Source: Molossus alvarezi (Eukaryota; Chordata; Mammalia; Chiroptera; Molossidae). From it: DNA of 64,000 bases. The translations under genes and the position numbers were made by a program. The stretch spans positions 125,394,001 to 125,458,000 of the forward strand of contig CM073886.1 of the NCBI GenBank assembly GCA_037176705.1, in the 5' to 3' direction. How positions within the stretch are numbered: position 1 is the first letter of the stretch; every line of letters begins with the position of its first letter. Shown here piece by piece: positions 1 to 11,300 of the stretch. The notes below the pieces were generated by a model. That model did no database searches. It saw only the letters and a program-made list of their open reading frames with translations, and had not been told where the DNA came from.

Positions 1-636
1 AGGTATCTTCCATATTAGGATTCTTTTTTTTTACTTACAAACGTTGCCCCCTGTATATGAGAAGGCCTACTATTTCAAGAGCTAAACAAACAAACAAACA
101 CGAACCTCTAAACTTATCCTTCAGTGATTATACAATATATCCTACGTATGCAAACATATACAGTTGCTCTGATGACTGACTGACTACAAATCATTTAAAA
201 GTGTTAATTATTAGTAAGCCATAGTCATTATAAATTTTCCCAATATGGGTAATTAAAATGCAACTACTGTGTGTGTGTGTGTTGAAAGGGGGGTTCACTA
301 ACATTTTCAAGATAAAATGGGTTGTACTTGGTTTGGGATATTAGATCTCACCCACTTCACCCTCCTCACCTCTCGTCATTTCTTCCTGTAAAACCTGTGC
401 ACTAAGGAAACAAAATGTCTACCATTCTTTGGACATAAATTTATCCTCTTTCCTGTCTCTCTGTCTTTCCCTGGCTATTTCTTCTCTTCGCCCTTCTCAA
501 GCCCCAACCCCGCAGAAAGTCCTCTGAGAGAGCCCTGCGTGCCCGCAGCCTCACGAGGAGGTCACCCTTCAGTTCTGGAGGGAAGCTCGCACAAAGCTCC
601 ATTCTTACAGCGTTCATCACTTTTTCGTTAATCTTC

Positions 637-857
637 ACCTGACGGTATTTTTCCATTGACTTTTAGAGAGTGAAAGGAAGGGAGAGAGGGAGAGAGAGAA
701 ACGTTGATGTGAGAGAGACATCGACACGACCTCTCACACGACCTGGAGGCTGGGGATCGGACCTGCAACCCAGGTCCGTGTCCTTGACCAGAATCAAACC
801 TGTAACCTTGGGTCCAAGGGCCAACACTCTAACCACTGAGTCAAACCGGCCAGGGCG
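637..857 (-). mobile_element. Ves SINE
   Basis: Inverted copy: GA-rich tail region, then the tRNA-like head ending CAAACCGGCCAGGGC. Full tRNA head with A and B box-like parts, diverged. Confidence 0.85.
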
Positions 858-2082
858 TGTTAATCACTTTTATCAGCCCCACCCTGACACCTGAGTGGCA
901 CCCCCACTACTAGATCCCTATCCCATAGATCTTTGCACCAGATTTAATAACTTGTTGCTGAAAGAATGCAAAACACTGTCCTCCTTAGGGAGACAGTAAT
1001 GTAACGCTCCTCTCTGTATGGGTAGGAAGAAGAACACACAGATCGCTAGGAAGTATTCTCTGAGAACTGAAGTTGGGAATTTTGAGGGAAGTAAAGGCTT
1101 AATAGTCAACTTTTGTTGCCTGGCCACATAATTCCACTTGTCTCCTAGAAGATTCTTAATTTCCTGAATATGAAAAAAATATTCCACCATTGGTTACTGT
1201 GGGTGTGGCTTTGTTTCCAAGAGAGATGTAGTGATGAGTTATATGAATGATTTGAATGTTTTATTCAAAGGTTAAACTCTCTCCTCCTTTTTTTTTTTTT
1301 TTTTTTTTTTTGCTTTCCTGCGAAAACACATTATTGCCTTAAGCTTCTGCTTCCATTTTTCTTATGAAGCAACAGCCTGTAAGTTAGATCAACCTTTGAG
1401 CTTTGACTGGCACATCCGCTAGCTTGACTAGACTAAGAGACCTGACCTGAAGTTACTGTCACTTGCCTGTCAGGGTAGGACTTGTGTCTTGGTCATTGAA
1501 CAAATATCTTCATGGGCAATAACATAATTGTTCTAGCCTGGAATTAGGCATATTTGCCTCCATACGAGGGACATTCTACCAGAAATTTCAGAAAGTGTGC
1601 ATTAGGAAAATTAAAATTAAGTGTGCATTTGAGTAAAAACTATGTCAGATAAAGATTAGGCCCATAAAAGAGAACAAAATAAAATAGGAGTGAGTTTATT
1701 TATAAAAATGGAAACGTATGAATCACTACTTGAACCCTTTGTGTGTGTTTAAACTTAGAATGCCGATCACTTTAGCAGATTTTGCAAGCAGTTGGTGTAA
1801 GTAGGTTAGACATTCTTTAGGTGTCTGAATCTGACAAAAGGTGACTGTTGAGGATAACGTTCTGAGGCAGGGACTGTCCTGCAAAGGACCTGGCGAGTCA
1901 GCTGCCGGCCACACGGTCTCTGTCGCAGCTGCTCACCTCTGCTGCTGTGCGAGGCCGCCCTAGGCACTGTGCATACAGGGTGTGGTGGTGTCCTAATAAA
2001 ACCTCGGTTTAAAAAACATAAGAAAAGGAAACAGGTGGAAGGCCAGATTGGGCCAGGGGTTCATAGCTTGCTGACCCTGTTT

Positions 2083-2200
2083 CAAAGATTTTGTTCCCAA
2101 AGTGTGGCTTCTGAACCAGCAGCATCAGTATCACCTGAACACTAGTTGGACTAGACTTTCAGGGGCCCCGGCCAAGACCTACTGAGGCAGAGAGTCTCCA
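2083..2200 (+). mobile_element. MER5A-like fragment
   Basis: CCAAAGTGTGGCTTCTGAACC, AGCAGCATCAGTATCACCTG and GACCTACTGAGGCAGA follow the MER5A consensus order. Confidence 0.7.
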
Positions 2201-2491
2201 GGGCAGTGTAGCGTCTGAGAGTCTCTCTGTTCTAGAGTAAATACAGTTGACATCACCTCCCTCCAAATACTCCCTCCCCTGAGAACCTTTAGGCACAGTG
2301 CCACGCTCGTGGGCGGGACACGGGTGAACAGGGAAGAACATCAGCCCAGACTTTATGCTCCATGGATATTTATTTGCTGGTCTTGGAGTATCCAGGATTA
2401 TTGATGTTTGATCATAAATATGATAAAGTGGAAAAAAAATACTATAAAGGCTTTACGGAGTTTAAGAAAGGTAAAACTAAATAAAAGAAAG

Positions 2492-2712
2492 GCCCTGCCC
2501 GGTTTGGCTCATTGCTTAGAGTGTCCTGAGTTTGGTTCCCGCCAAGGGCACGTACCTCAGTTGCAGTTTGTCCCCGACCAGGTTGGGGTCGTGTGGGTGG
2601 CAACCAGTCAATGTGTCTCTCTCACGTCGATGTTTCTCTCTCTCTCTCCCCTCCACCTCTCCCTCCTGCTCTATTTGAAGGTAAATGCAAAAATGTCCTC
2701 GGGTGAGCATAA
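2492..2712 (+). mobile_element. Ves SINE
   Basis: Forward copy: GCCCTGCCCGGTTTGGCTC head, GTTGCAGTTTGTCCCC middle, CTCTCTCT run, ending GTCCTCGGGTGAG and an A-rich tail. Confidence 0.9.
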
Positions 2713-3289
2713 AGAACAATAACAACAAAAAAGAAAGGTAAAATTGATTAGGGAGCATGCCTTCCGTGATCAATTTTCAATTGTCTACTGAAAGTTCCTA
2801 TCTAAAGCCACAGACCCCTCTGACAAAAAAAGAAACAGTTGTTTTTTTAATCATAGAAATATATTGTGGTTTACTGAAGAAAATAAAACGATTATATATT
2901 AATTATGTTAAAATTGTATTGACTGATTAGGAGTGCTATCGGTTTCTGAATTAATAAGTCATTAGAGATGTATCACCTCTTATGATTACAGCCAAGACTA
3001 GTTTGCCTCTCTGAAAACCTGCTCAGATGGGGGATTAGTTTGCTCAGACTCTGAAGTAGTCACACCTTAGTGGCAGATTCTTGCCCATCATCCAAAACTA
3101 CGTAATGCTCAAGTTCCATTCTTCGTTCACATAACTGTACTGTTAGCATGTGGGCAGCCAGCGCCGTGTAACACAAGGGTCTGCCATCCTTTGGTCAACC
3201 ACCAGGTACAAAGGCATCTCCAGGGAGGTCAAGGTGGCAGAGTGGCAAAGCATTTCTAAATGTCACTTTTTAAGTCAACAGATTATTAA

Positions 3290-3507
3290 AAAAAATTTTT
3301 TTTTCTTGATTAATTTTAGAGAGAGAGGAAAGAAGAGGGAGAGAGAGATAGAAACATCGATGAGAGAGAACATCGATTGGCTGCCTCCTGCACGCCCCCC
3401 ACTGGGGACCTGGCCCCACAACCTGGGCGTGTGCCCTGACTGGGAATCGAATTGGCGACCTCTTGGTGCAAGGTTGATGCTCAACCATTGATCCACACCA
3501 GCCAGGC
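3290..3507 (-). mobile_element. Ves SINE (CTGCCTCCTGCACGCCCCC subtype)
   Basis: Inverted copy of the second Ves subtype. The TSD AGATTATTAAA is present on both sides. Confidence 0.9.
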
Positions 3508-3618
3508 AACAGAAGATTATTAAACTAAGAAAACAATAACTCTAAATATTGCAAAAAAAAATACTTCTTAAGTTCTTTTTTTGAACTCTGAACCTAAAGG
3601 GAAGGTCAGGATACTTAC

Positions 3619-3730
3619 GCGAATAAATCCATATTCCGGAGGAACTGGCTGAAGACATCCTGTATCTGATTCTATGTCAGGAAGGTCTACTTCTTTTATA
3701 TATTCATCATCATTGATACATACTTGTCCA
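3619..3730 (-). CDS. C6: C6 exon 13: linker and start of CCP1 (sushi) module
   Basis: The exon has acceptor CTTTTAG at 3731 and donor ATTCGC/GTAAGT at 3619. Its 112 bases complete Asp620 and encode residues 621-657. [20 protein letters not shown] is the acidic linker; [14 protein letters not shown] opens the first CCP module at Cys645. This is the last C6 exon I can find; nothing resembling the rest of CCP1 is seen in 1-3618, so the next exon lies left of the window. Confidence 0.97.
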
Positions 3731-6700
3731 CTAAAAGGGAAAAATAAATACGTGCATATAATATAATAAACATGTGTATATACACACACAAATATTTACA
3801 TGTGCATGCATACACACACATATGTACACAGATATATTTACATGTGCATGTCCACCACATATATTTACATGTGCATGTGTACACACATATATTTACATGT
3901 GCATGTGCATGCATAGGTGTGTGCATATATGCACATTATATGTGTGATATATTATATATATGTAAAAGAGAGAAAAGGGTAACAGCAGATACAATGCCTC
4001 ACTGACACGCTGTGTGAGAATAGGCAGAATCTAATCATTCCTTTCTTTAGCAGTAGCATAACAATACCCTAACTGTCTGTGCTTCTGTGTTAGTGGGGTA
4101 ACTGACTCATGCTCCCCACCACTCATGCTCACTCGCTCTGCATTATGGAAATTGAGCAATGCTCCTCTTGCCGACTGTCCCCCTCGCAGGGCGCCCCTCC
4201 TCGTCGCTGGGCAGGGTTGTTGCATTGTCGGGTCCGCGATCTCTTGTAGGTGGCACCACAGTGGCTCCAGGAAGACCAGCAGCCCCAGTGCCCGTCCACC
4301 GCATCTGGAACGCAGGACGACCCCCCGCTGGTCACAGCCCGGCGAGCGCATTTGGGCCGGGAAGCCAGGCCGGCTTGCTTTCCCGCTTCTCAGCTGTGTG
4401 GTTTTTTGTGCAATTGCAAGGATTATTGTGAGGATAAAAAGGGGTCGGGGCCTGACACATTGCCTGATTTCCTTTCCCTGGTCCCAGAGCTTGGGTAAAA
4501 CAGCAACAATCATGAACATTTCCAACCATCTGCAGCATATTGCGTGCACACGCACATGCACACATACATGTATAAATATGGACGTCTTCTGAATAGAATA
4601 CATACCAAACTGTGTGCCTAAAGGTGGCAGAATATTTTCTTACTCCAATGACACATCCCCTTTCTAGCCAGGAACACCACTTAGTCCTGTATGAAAACTT
4701 GGGTTGTGGCTTGATGTAGCCCAATTACAAAGCCATCTTGATTTACATTACAATACATAAAAGGCTTATTAACGATATTATCACACCCTGTATTTTATAG
4801 TAGTTTCTATTATTTTATTTATTAAATATTACAGGCCTTGTGCTGTGTATGTTTTAAATACTGACACTGCCCCCATTTTATGGGTGAACAGATGGAGGCA
4901 GAGAGAGGCTAGGGGACTATCACAAGGCTGCAGAGCTGGTAGGTCACAGCAGACTCATCCCAGGGCTGTTTGACTTGAGAGTCTCACTTTTTACAGGCGT
5001 ATTTTCCGTGTGAGTTTGCATAAGGGGGGAGATGCTAAGGGAAGTTTGTTTTCGTTTTGATTGCCCAGGCTCGCGCACCTGCTGGGGAGGCTGCTTACCA
5101 GATGTGTGATCCGGGGAGCGCCTCTCACAGCTGTCCCCGTAGGTGCCGCTCTGGCACACACACAGGCACTCGGTCCCCGAGAGTGTGGGACGGGCGTTGT
5201 TAGGACACGGAGCACACTGGCAGGGGTCAAACTTGGCTGCATATTCTTCCAAAGCTCTCCTGAGGTTGTTCCGTCTCGTCACCGCACAGGAGACGTTTCT
5301 TACTAAGTCCGTGATGGGAGCCAGCTAAGAGCAGATGGCAGAGAGGGGTCCACTCACAGTCACATCCCTGTGCAAATGTTGCCATCACTGCCCAACTCTC
5401 ATGGAACAGAGGCAAGGCATGGCAAACCCCACGCGTCCAGGGTTACTGGAGAATACAATCGTGTGCCAGTGGAACCAGCAGAGAAAAGGAGAGAACAGGG
5501 ATTGTAGGGGGTGGTGTAGAGAGCAGCCGCAGCGTGACTAGCTTGCTCTGTTGTCCCTAGAGTACGGCAGGTGTGACTGACCCGGAGCCCACGTTCCCTG
5601 GGATTCTATGGAGGGAGCCTCCCGGGACGTGTGTGTTAGGTACTGAGCATCGAATGCACGCGCCCAGGTGCTGAGGTGGGCGGCTCGGGAATGTTCTGCT
5701 GAAACCTAGTGAAGTTTGACCCGCTCTGTTTGTTCTTTGCTTTCCCAGGGCCAACGCTGGCTTTTGGTGGAACCAGAGGAACATGCAGAGCGAAGGAAAA
5801 TGGGGAAATGAACTCCATGGCAGGATGAATGGAGAACTGCAGTAACGAATAATGGGGCTGACACAAAGCCAGGGCTCATTTTGTTAATGTTATAACCGCA
5901 AAGGGACGACCAGGTAGTGCCGTGTGTGACTCGCAGGTGCCCAGATGGGTGGCTGGATCTCATCCCTGCCACGACCTGGAGAGTGTGATGTATCTTCACG
6001 CTGTGTGCACTTCATGATGTACTTTCATGATGATTGAACTCCGCTGTCTTCAGTTAAATGAAGTGAGCAGAATGGCTTGTTAGGGGCATTTTCAAATGCG
6101 GTTATGTTTTAGGCAAAACCGGTTCTCAATGGCCCGTGACTGATATGCGGGCAAAGTATTCCACGAATAATAAAAATCACCCTTTTATGTAATTACAACA
6201 AAGACCGGTAAATTTAATCTAAAGTGATAGAGCCAGAAAGCCAAATAGAACTAAAATCACATTTATTCCACTGAGCTAAAAATGAAGATTTAAGAGTACT
6301 CATCAAATAAAGAGTTGCAAAAAATTGCAGAAACCAAATTTTTTGTGTACGTTGGGGAGATGAACACTACTCAAGGCACGTTTGAGCAGTTTCATTCACT
6401 AAACTCTCTTCCCTGATGTTCTATGTATGCTAGAAATTCTAAATACTATACTAGAGAATGCTTGCTGAATAACAAAAGCAGTAGATGTGTAATTTAACAT
6501 TTTAAAAAAGGTCCCTTGTGTATGGACACGAAGGAAAGACACTTCCTTTATCATCTCAGAGAAAAATGGAAAAAGAATTGTGTGACCATTCCTTTAGGCT
6601 GCTAGAGAACCACTCTGGTTCCCGTACCCATACTACTTTTTAATCTTACCTTGTAGTCAATCACAGCAGGATTATCCTTCACTGATTCTAACCAGTCAGA

Positions 6701-8282
6701 AAAGACCTTCTGGTTGGGGCCAGAGGCCCCCTTCTCCCACGCCAAAGCTGCCGAGTAAGCACTCCTCCCGCCTTGAACCATGGAGATGGATTTCTCTGCT
6801 CCCTGCAACATCGAACCTGCAAGTGTTTTAAGAAAATTACTCCTTTAACTGTATTGCAGTCCCGACCGTGAAAGGGAAGCCTGTTTGCACAGAAGATGGT
6901 ATAGCCACATCCTCTTACGTAGTTCTCACAACAACCCTGAGAGGTAGGTATTGTTGTCAACATGGACATACAGCTAGAAGTAGTTTGGCCTCGAACACCT
7001 GGTCCGGGGGGCTGGGATGCAAATGCAGCCCAAGTCCTGACTACTCTGCTCCCTGCCCTCTGATGCCAACCCCCACTTTGGACATGTATTAGTATATGTC
7101 TTGGGCCCCCGGGGTAATATAGACCACCTGGCCTCTGCTATTCAGCCCATTAACTGCCATGTTGGAGACTTCCAACTACAGAGAGAAGTTGGTCGAGTGC
7201 TTTTAAGTTGTGATTTTAAGTCAAAGCGCAACTTAACAAAGAAAAAAATGAAATTAAATCTCAAGTTCTGTGTTAACACAATGTTTTAGAGGCAATGATA
7301 TTTAATATACATTGCACAGATTTTTATACAAAGTTTCAAAACAATCTCTCTTAACTAATGGTGTCTTTGACTAATAAGACTAGGAACTGAGCAACAGGAA
7401 ATGGTAGAAAGAAATCAAATCAAATGAAAAGGAGGCTAGTGAGGTGGACGAAAGTCGGTGCCATTAATCGGATGGCAGCTCTTTGGTGGGAGCAGGGCCC
7501 AGCCACACCCCTACGTGAAACCGTCTAGAATGACTAGAACAAGGGTGGAGTAGTCCCCCTAGGAAGAGCGGTCTGACCTTTTTCAAAGTGAGGCAGATAA
7601 GTAATACAGAGGGACCTAAAAAGAAAACTTTAGAGATTTTTGTATTCATTTTTCATATAAAAATAGGAAAGAAATTAGTATTTGCCAATATATCATATAC
7701 CAGTGGACAGTGACAAAATATAATGGTCTGAAAACAAAATTAATAAAGTTAATTGCATACAGAAACTATTTAAAGTAATTCATAATCAATGCAGAGAAAA
7801 AAATTCAGATCTGAACAATTATTACAGAAAATCAAATGGAAACGGAATGACACATATAATTTAAAATGTGGGAAGTAGTGTCTCTGAAATACAGCAATTA
7901 TATTTGTCTTTGCGGTGTCTAATTTATTTCTAATGACAATGGTGATATATTTTTAAAATATGTTTTTGTTAATTATTTAGAGAGAGAGGAAGGGAGAGAG
8001 ACAGGAACATCGATGTGAGAGAGAAATATCCCTCAGCTGCCTCCTGCACGCCCCCTACTGGGGATCGAGCCTGAAACCCAGGCATGTGTCCTGACTGGGA
8101 ATTGAATCAGGACCTCTCAGATGGAACAATGCTCAATCCACTGAGCCACACCGACTGGGCAATGGTGATATTTTTCGATGTTTGCTTGTCTTTGTACCTT
8201 AGCTTTGTTATTTATTTATTTATTATTTTTTAATCCTCACCCGAGGACATTTTTCCATTTTTTGTTCAGATAGAGTGGGAGG

Positions 8283-8314
<32 letters not shown>

Positions 8315-11300
8315 GAAACATCGACGTGAAAGGGACACATCGAGTGGCTGCCACCCGCACGACCAACCAGGGCCGGAGACAAACTGCAACCGAGGTACAT
8401 GCCCTTAGCGGGAGCTGAACCCGGGTCTCTCTGGACCGCAGGCCGATGCTCCAACCGCTGAGCCAAACCGGCCAGGGCTGGAGCCATTCTTTCACCAGGT
8501 CACTCATCTGCTTTGCATGCTGCTCTCCTTTTCCCTCTTATTGACTTTTTTTGTGTGGATATAATATAAATGCATAGCTGTCAAAGCCAGTTCTTTTCAT
8601 TTTGCTCATGCTTAACATGGGCACCTGCATGGAGACCATCTGTATGCTCTGGTATTTGAAATGATCTGTTTATTATGTTGGTAAATATTATATTTCTATT
8701 CATTCCTTATCCGTCCCCCCATGAGGAGATAAGCGTCACATTTTGGACTTTTCTGGGATTTTGTCCCCTTTGTCCTGAGCACAATGAGGAGCAATCCATG
8801 AGGAAAAATGAGGGAATGAGACCATTTTCCGCAGAGAAAGGAGCTCGTTATAATGGCCCGACGTGGGAAAGTTCGGCCAGTCAGGGGACCACCCACCGCT
8901 GCGCCAGGCCCTCCTCTCTCAGGCTCCGGGAGGCCAGGAGTTGAAGGCGCCAGAGCCCCATGGTAAGATCTGCCTTGGAGAAGACCCCTCTCGGGGAAAA
9001 TGTGGGGTGGATGGGAAGAAGGCAAGGCTGGAGGCGGGGGCCAGTGGGGAGGCTGGCGTGGCGATCCAGCTGGAAGTCGTGCAGGAGGCTGCACCGTAGA
9101 AACAGGCGGGTGACTAGGAGAAACAGCGAGACGGCAGAAGGATTACCCAGGGAGTGTGGGGGCTGAAGTGTGGGAGAAAGAGAAGCTGACACTCAGGGTC
9201 ACGACGGCACAGTAGGCGGCCCCTGTGCGTGCCGGCTCATGGGCACGTCGCACTGACAGAGCACTCACCTAGACAACCACCCGCAAGGCTGGGAGCAGAG
9301 CCCCTAGAGACACAGCCCAGCTTTCTGGCTCGCTTCCCTGAGGGTCTTTACACCTCTAGCCCTCTCTGTTTTTTGGGCTTTTTTTTTTATCCTCACCCGA
9401 GGACATTTTTCCATTTTTTATTCAGACAAGTGGGAGCAAGTGGGAGGGGGAGAGAGAGAGAAACATCAATGTGAAAGGGACACATCGAATGGCTGCCACC
9501 CGCACGACCAACCAGGGCCGGGGACAAACTGCAACCGAGGTACATGCGCCTAGCAGGAACCGAACCCGGGTCTCCCTGGACTGCAGGACAACACTCCAAC
9601 CACTGAGCCAAACCGGCCAAAGCAACACCTCTGTGTTTTATTGGCCGGTACATACGCCATCCCTCTAAGCTCTGCGGGAGGCAGGCCCGATTCACACATC
9701 TGTACATCACCATGCTGAACACTGGGCTCAGCCTACGGGAAGAATCAATACATGTTAATGAAATGAGATAACTATAGGACAAAGAAAACCTTAACCATCT
9801 TAACCATTTCTCCTTTTAAGGAGTGCTGCTGATAGTTCATTTGCACTCTCTCCCCCACACCTAGGGCTCTGAGGTAGGTAGGCAAAATAAGTGAGAAGTT
9901 AAAACAGCACAGTCACGTGCAATGTGGTCCTTAAATTACCGTTAGCTCGCCCGGCTGGTGGGGCTCAGTGGACTGAGCATCCTCGCATGGACTGAGGGTC
10001 CGGGTTTGATTCCTGGTCAGGGCACATGTCTGGGTTGCAGGCTTGATCCCCAGGAGGGGATGTGCAGGAGGCAGCAGATGGATGTGTCTCTCTCTCTCCC
10101 TTCCTCTCTTTCTAAAGAATCAATGAAAACTATTTAAAAACAAAATTCCTATCAGGATGCCCTGGGCGAGCTGCTGGGAGACAGGTCACTTACCTTCGTA
10201 TTTCTCTGACATCCTGTTGTTGGTGCACCGGTGTTCCACTTTTTTTTTTTTAACAAAGAGAATGCGTTTTGTTGTTTCAATCCGGACACAATTTTGAGCT
10301 TGTTCCTCTGTCAACCCTAGGAAACGGAGGACAAACAACAGCTCCTGAGACTTTCATGCGCATCAGGCTCTGGGCAGCTAGAAACTCTGCAACAGCCCCG
10401 TCCTCCCCATCCCCGACCTCTCCATCCCTGACCTCTCCATCCCCATCTTCTCCCCATCCCCGTCCTTTCCCATCACCGAGTGTGAGTGACTGGTTCTCAC
10501 CTCCCAATTCGTCCTCACAGGCCCAAGAGGGACTGGAGAGTCCCTGCTCTCTTGCCCTCCAGCACTGGCGCTAAGAAGCACACAAGGGGTCACTGTGGCC
10601 CACCTCGGGGGGTCATGCTGGCCCCTCCGTGTTTCTTACACAGAGTGAACCTCTAAGCTGGCCCGTCCTACTGCCCTGCACAGACCTGCAGGCCAAGAGA
10701 CACACATGGCTGGTGCCCGCTGTGAGCCCCCGGCCATGGCAAGCTCACTGTCCCTGCTCGTCATCAAAACGGAACGCCCCTTGGGCATCCCTCCTTCCCT
10801 GAGCTCTGTTCTCGCACGCATCCGTGCCCTTCTCCCTGACTCGGCTCTCTCCACCCCACTGCCAACCCTTTGGTGCTGCTCACAGAACCTCGGGCTTCTG
10901 GCCTGGGAGCTGGCCCGCAGCATCCTCACTGCTCTGTCCTCGCCCAGATTCTGCACCTTGCCCGCTGTTGGAAGGGAGGTTGGCAGAGCCTCATTCCCAG
11001 CCCCGGTCCCCAGCCCCGCTCCCAGCGCCGTCGGTGCCTGTCCACAGTCTCCTGAGCCATAAGAACTCTGATGCCCTGAGGCTGAGGCCACCGGTTCCAG
11101 TACCCTCGGTCCTCATCGTCCTTGTCCTTTACCAAACTTCCAAGCGTCATTTACGGAAGATTCTGCCCCTGTGTCAGTCCCTCCCACCCAGTGCTCGCCA
11201 CTGTTCTCAACGACTTCAGCAGCTCTGCGCGCGGCAGGGCTGCAGCGGGCCCTGGGCCGGGAGACCCGTCTTGCCGGTTGGACCTGAGCTGGTACCGCCT

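Larger units (their letters stand above)
1..3618 (-). other. C6 intron 13, incomplete
   Basis: No exon was recognised here. It holds three Ves SINEs (637-857, 2492-2712, 3290-3507), a MER5A-like fragment near 2083-2200, a short TG run at 270-282 and a poly-T run at 1288-1311. The rest is unique-looking AT-rich DNA. Confidence 0.7.
6817..10193 (-). other. C6 intron 9
   Basis: Contains four Ves SINEs (7962-8160, 8225-8477, 9380-9623, 9945-10146). The stretch 8480-9370 between them has purine-rich, moderately GC-rich sequence that I cannot classify. No coding signal other than shadow ORFs. Confidence 0.6.

Noticed and set aside
1..3618. Search for C6 exon 14 (rest of CCP1)
   Set aside because: No reading with the expected CCP cysteine and tryptophan pattern was found, so the exon is placed outside the window.
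4125..4592. 155-residue plus-strand ORF
   Set aside because: Overlaps C6 exon 12 in antisense and continues into intron; the minus strand carries the TSP1 repeat.
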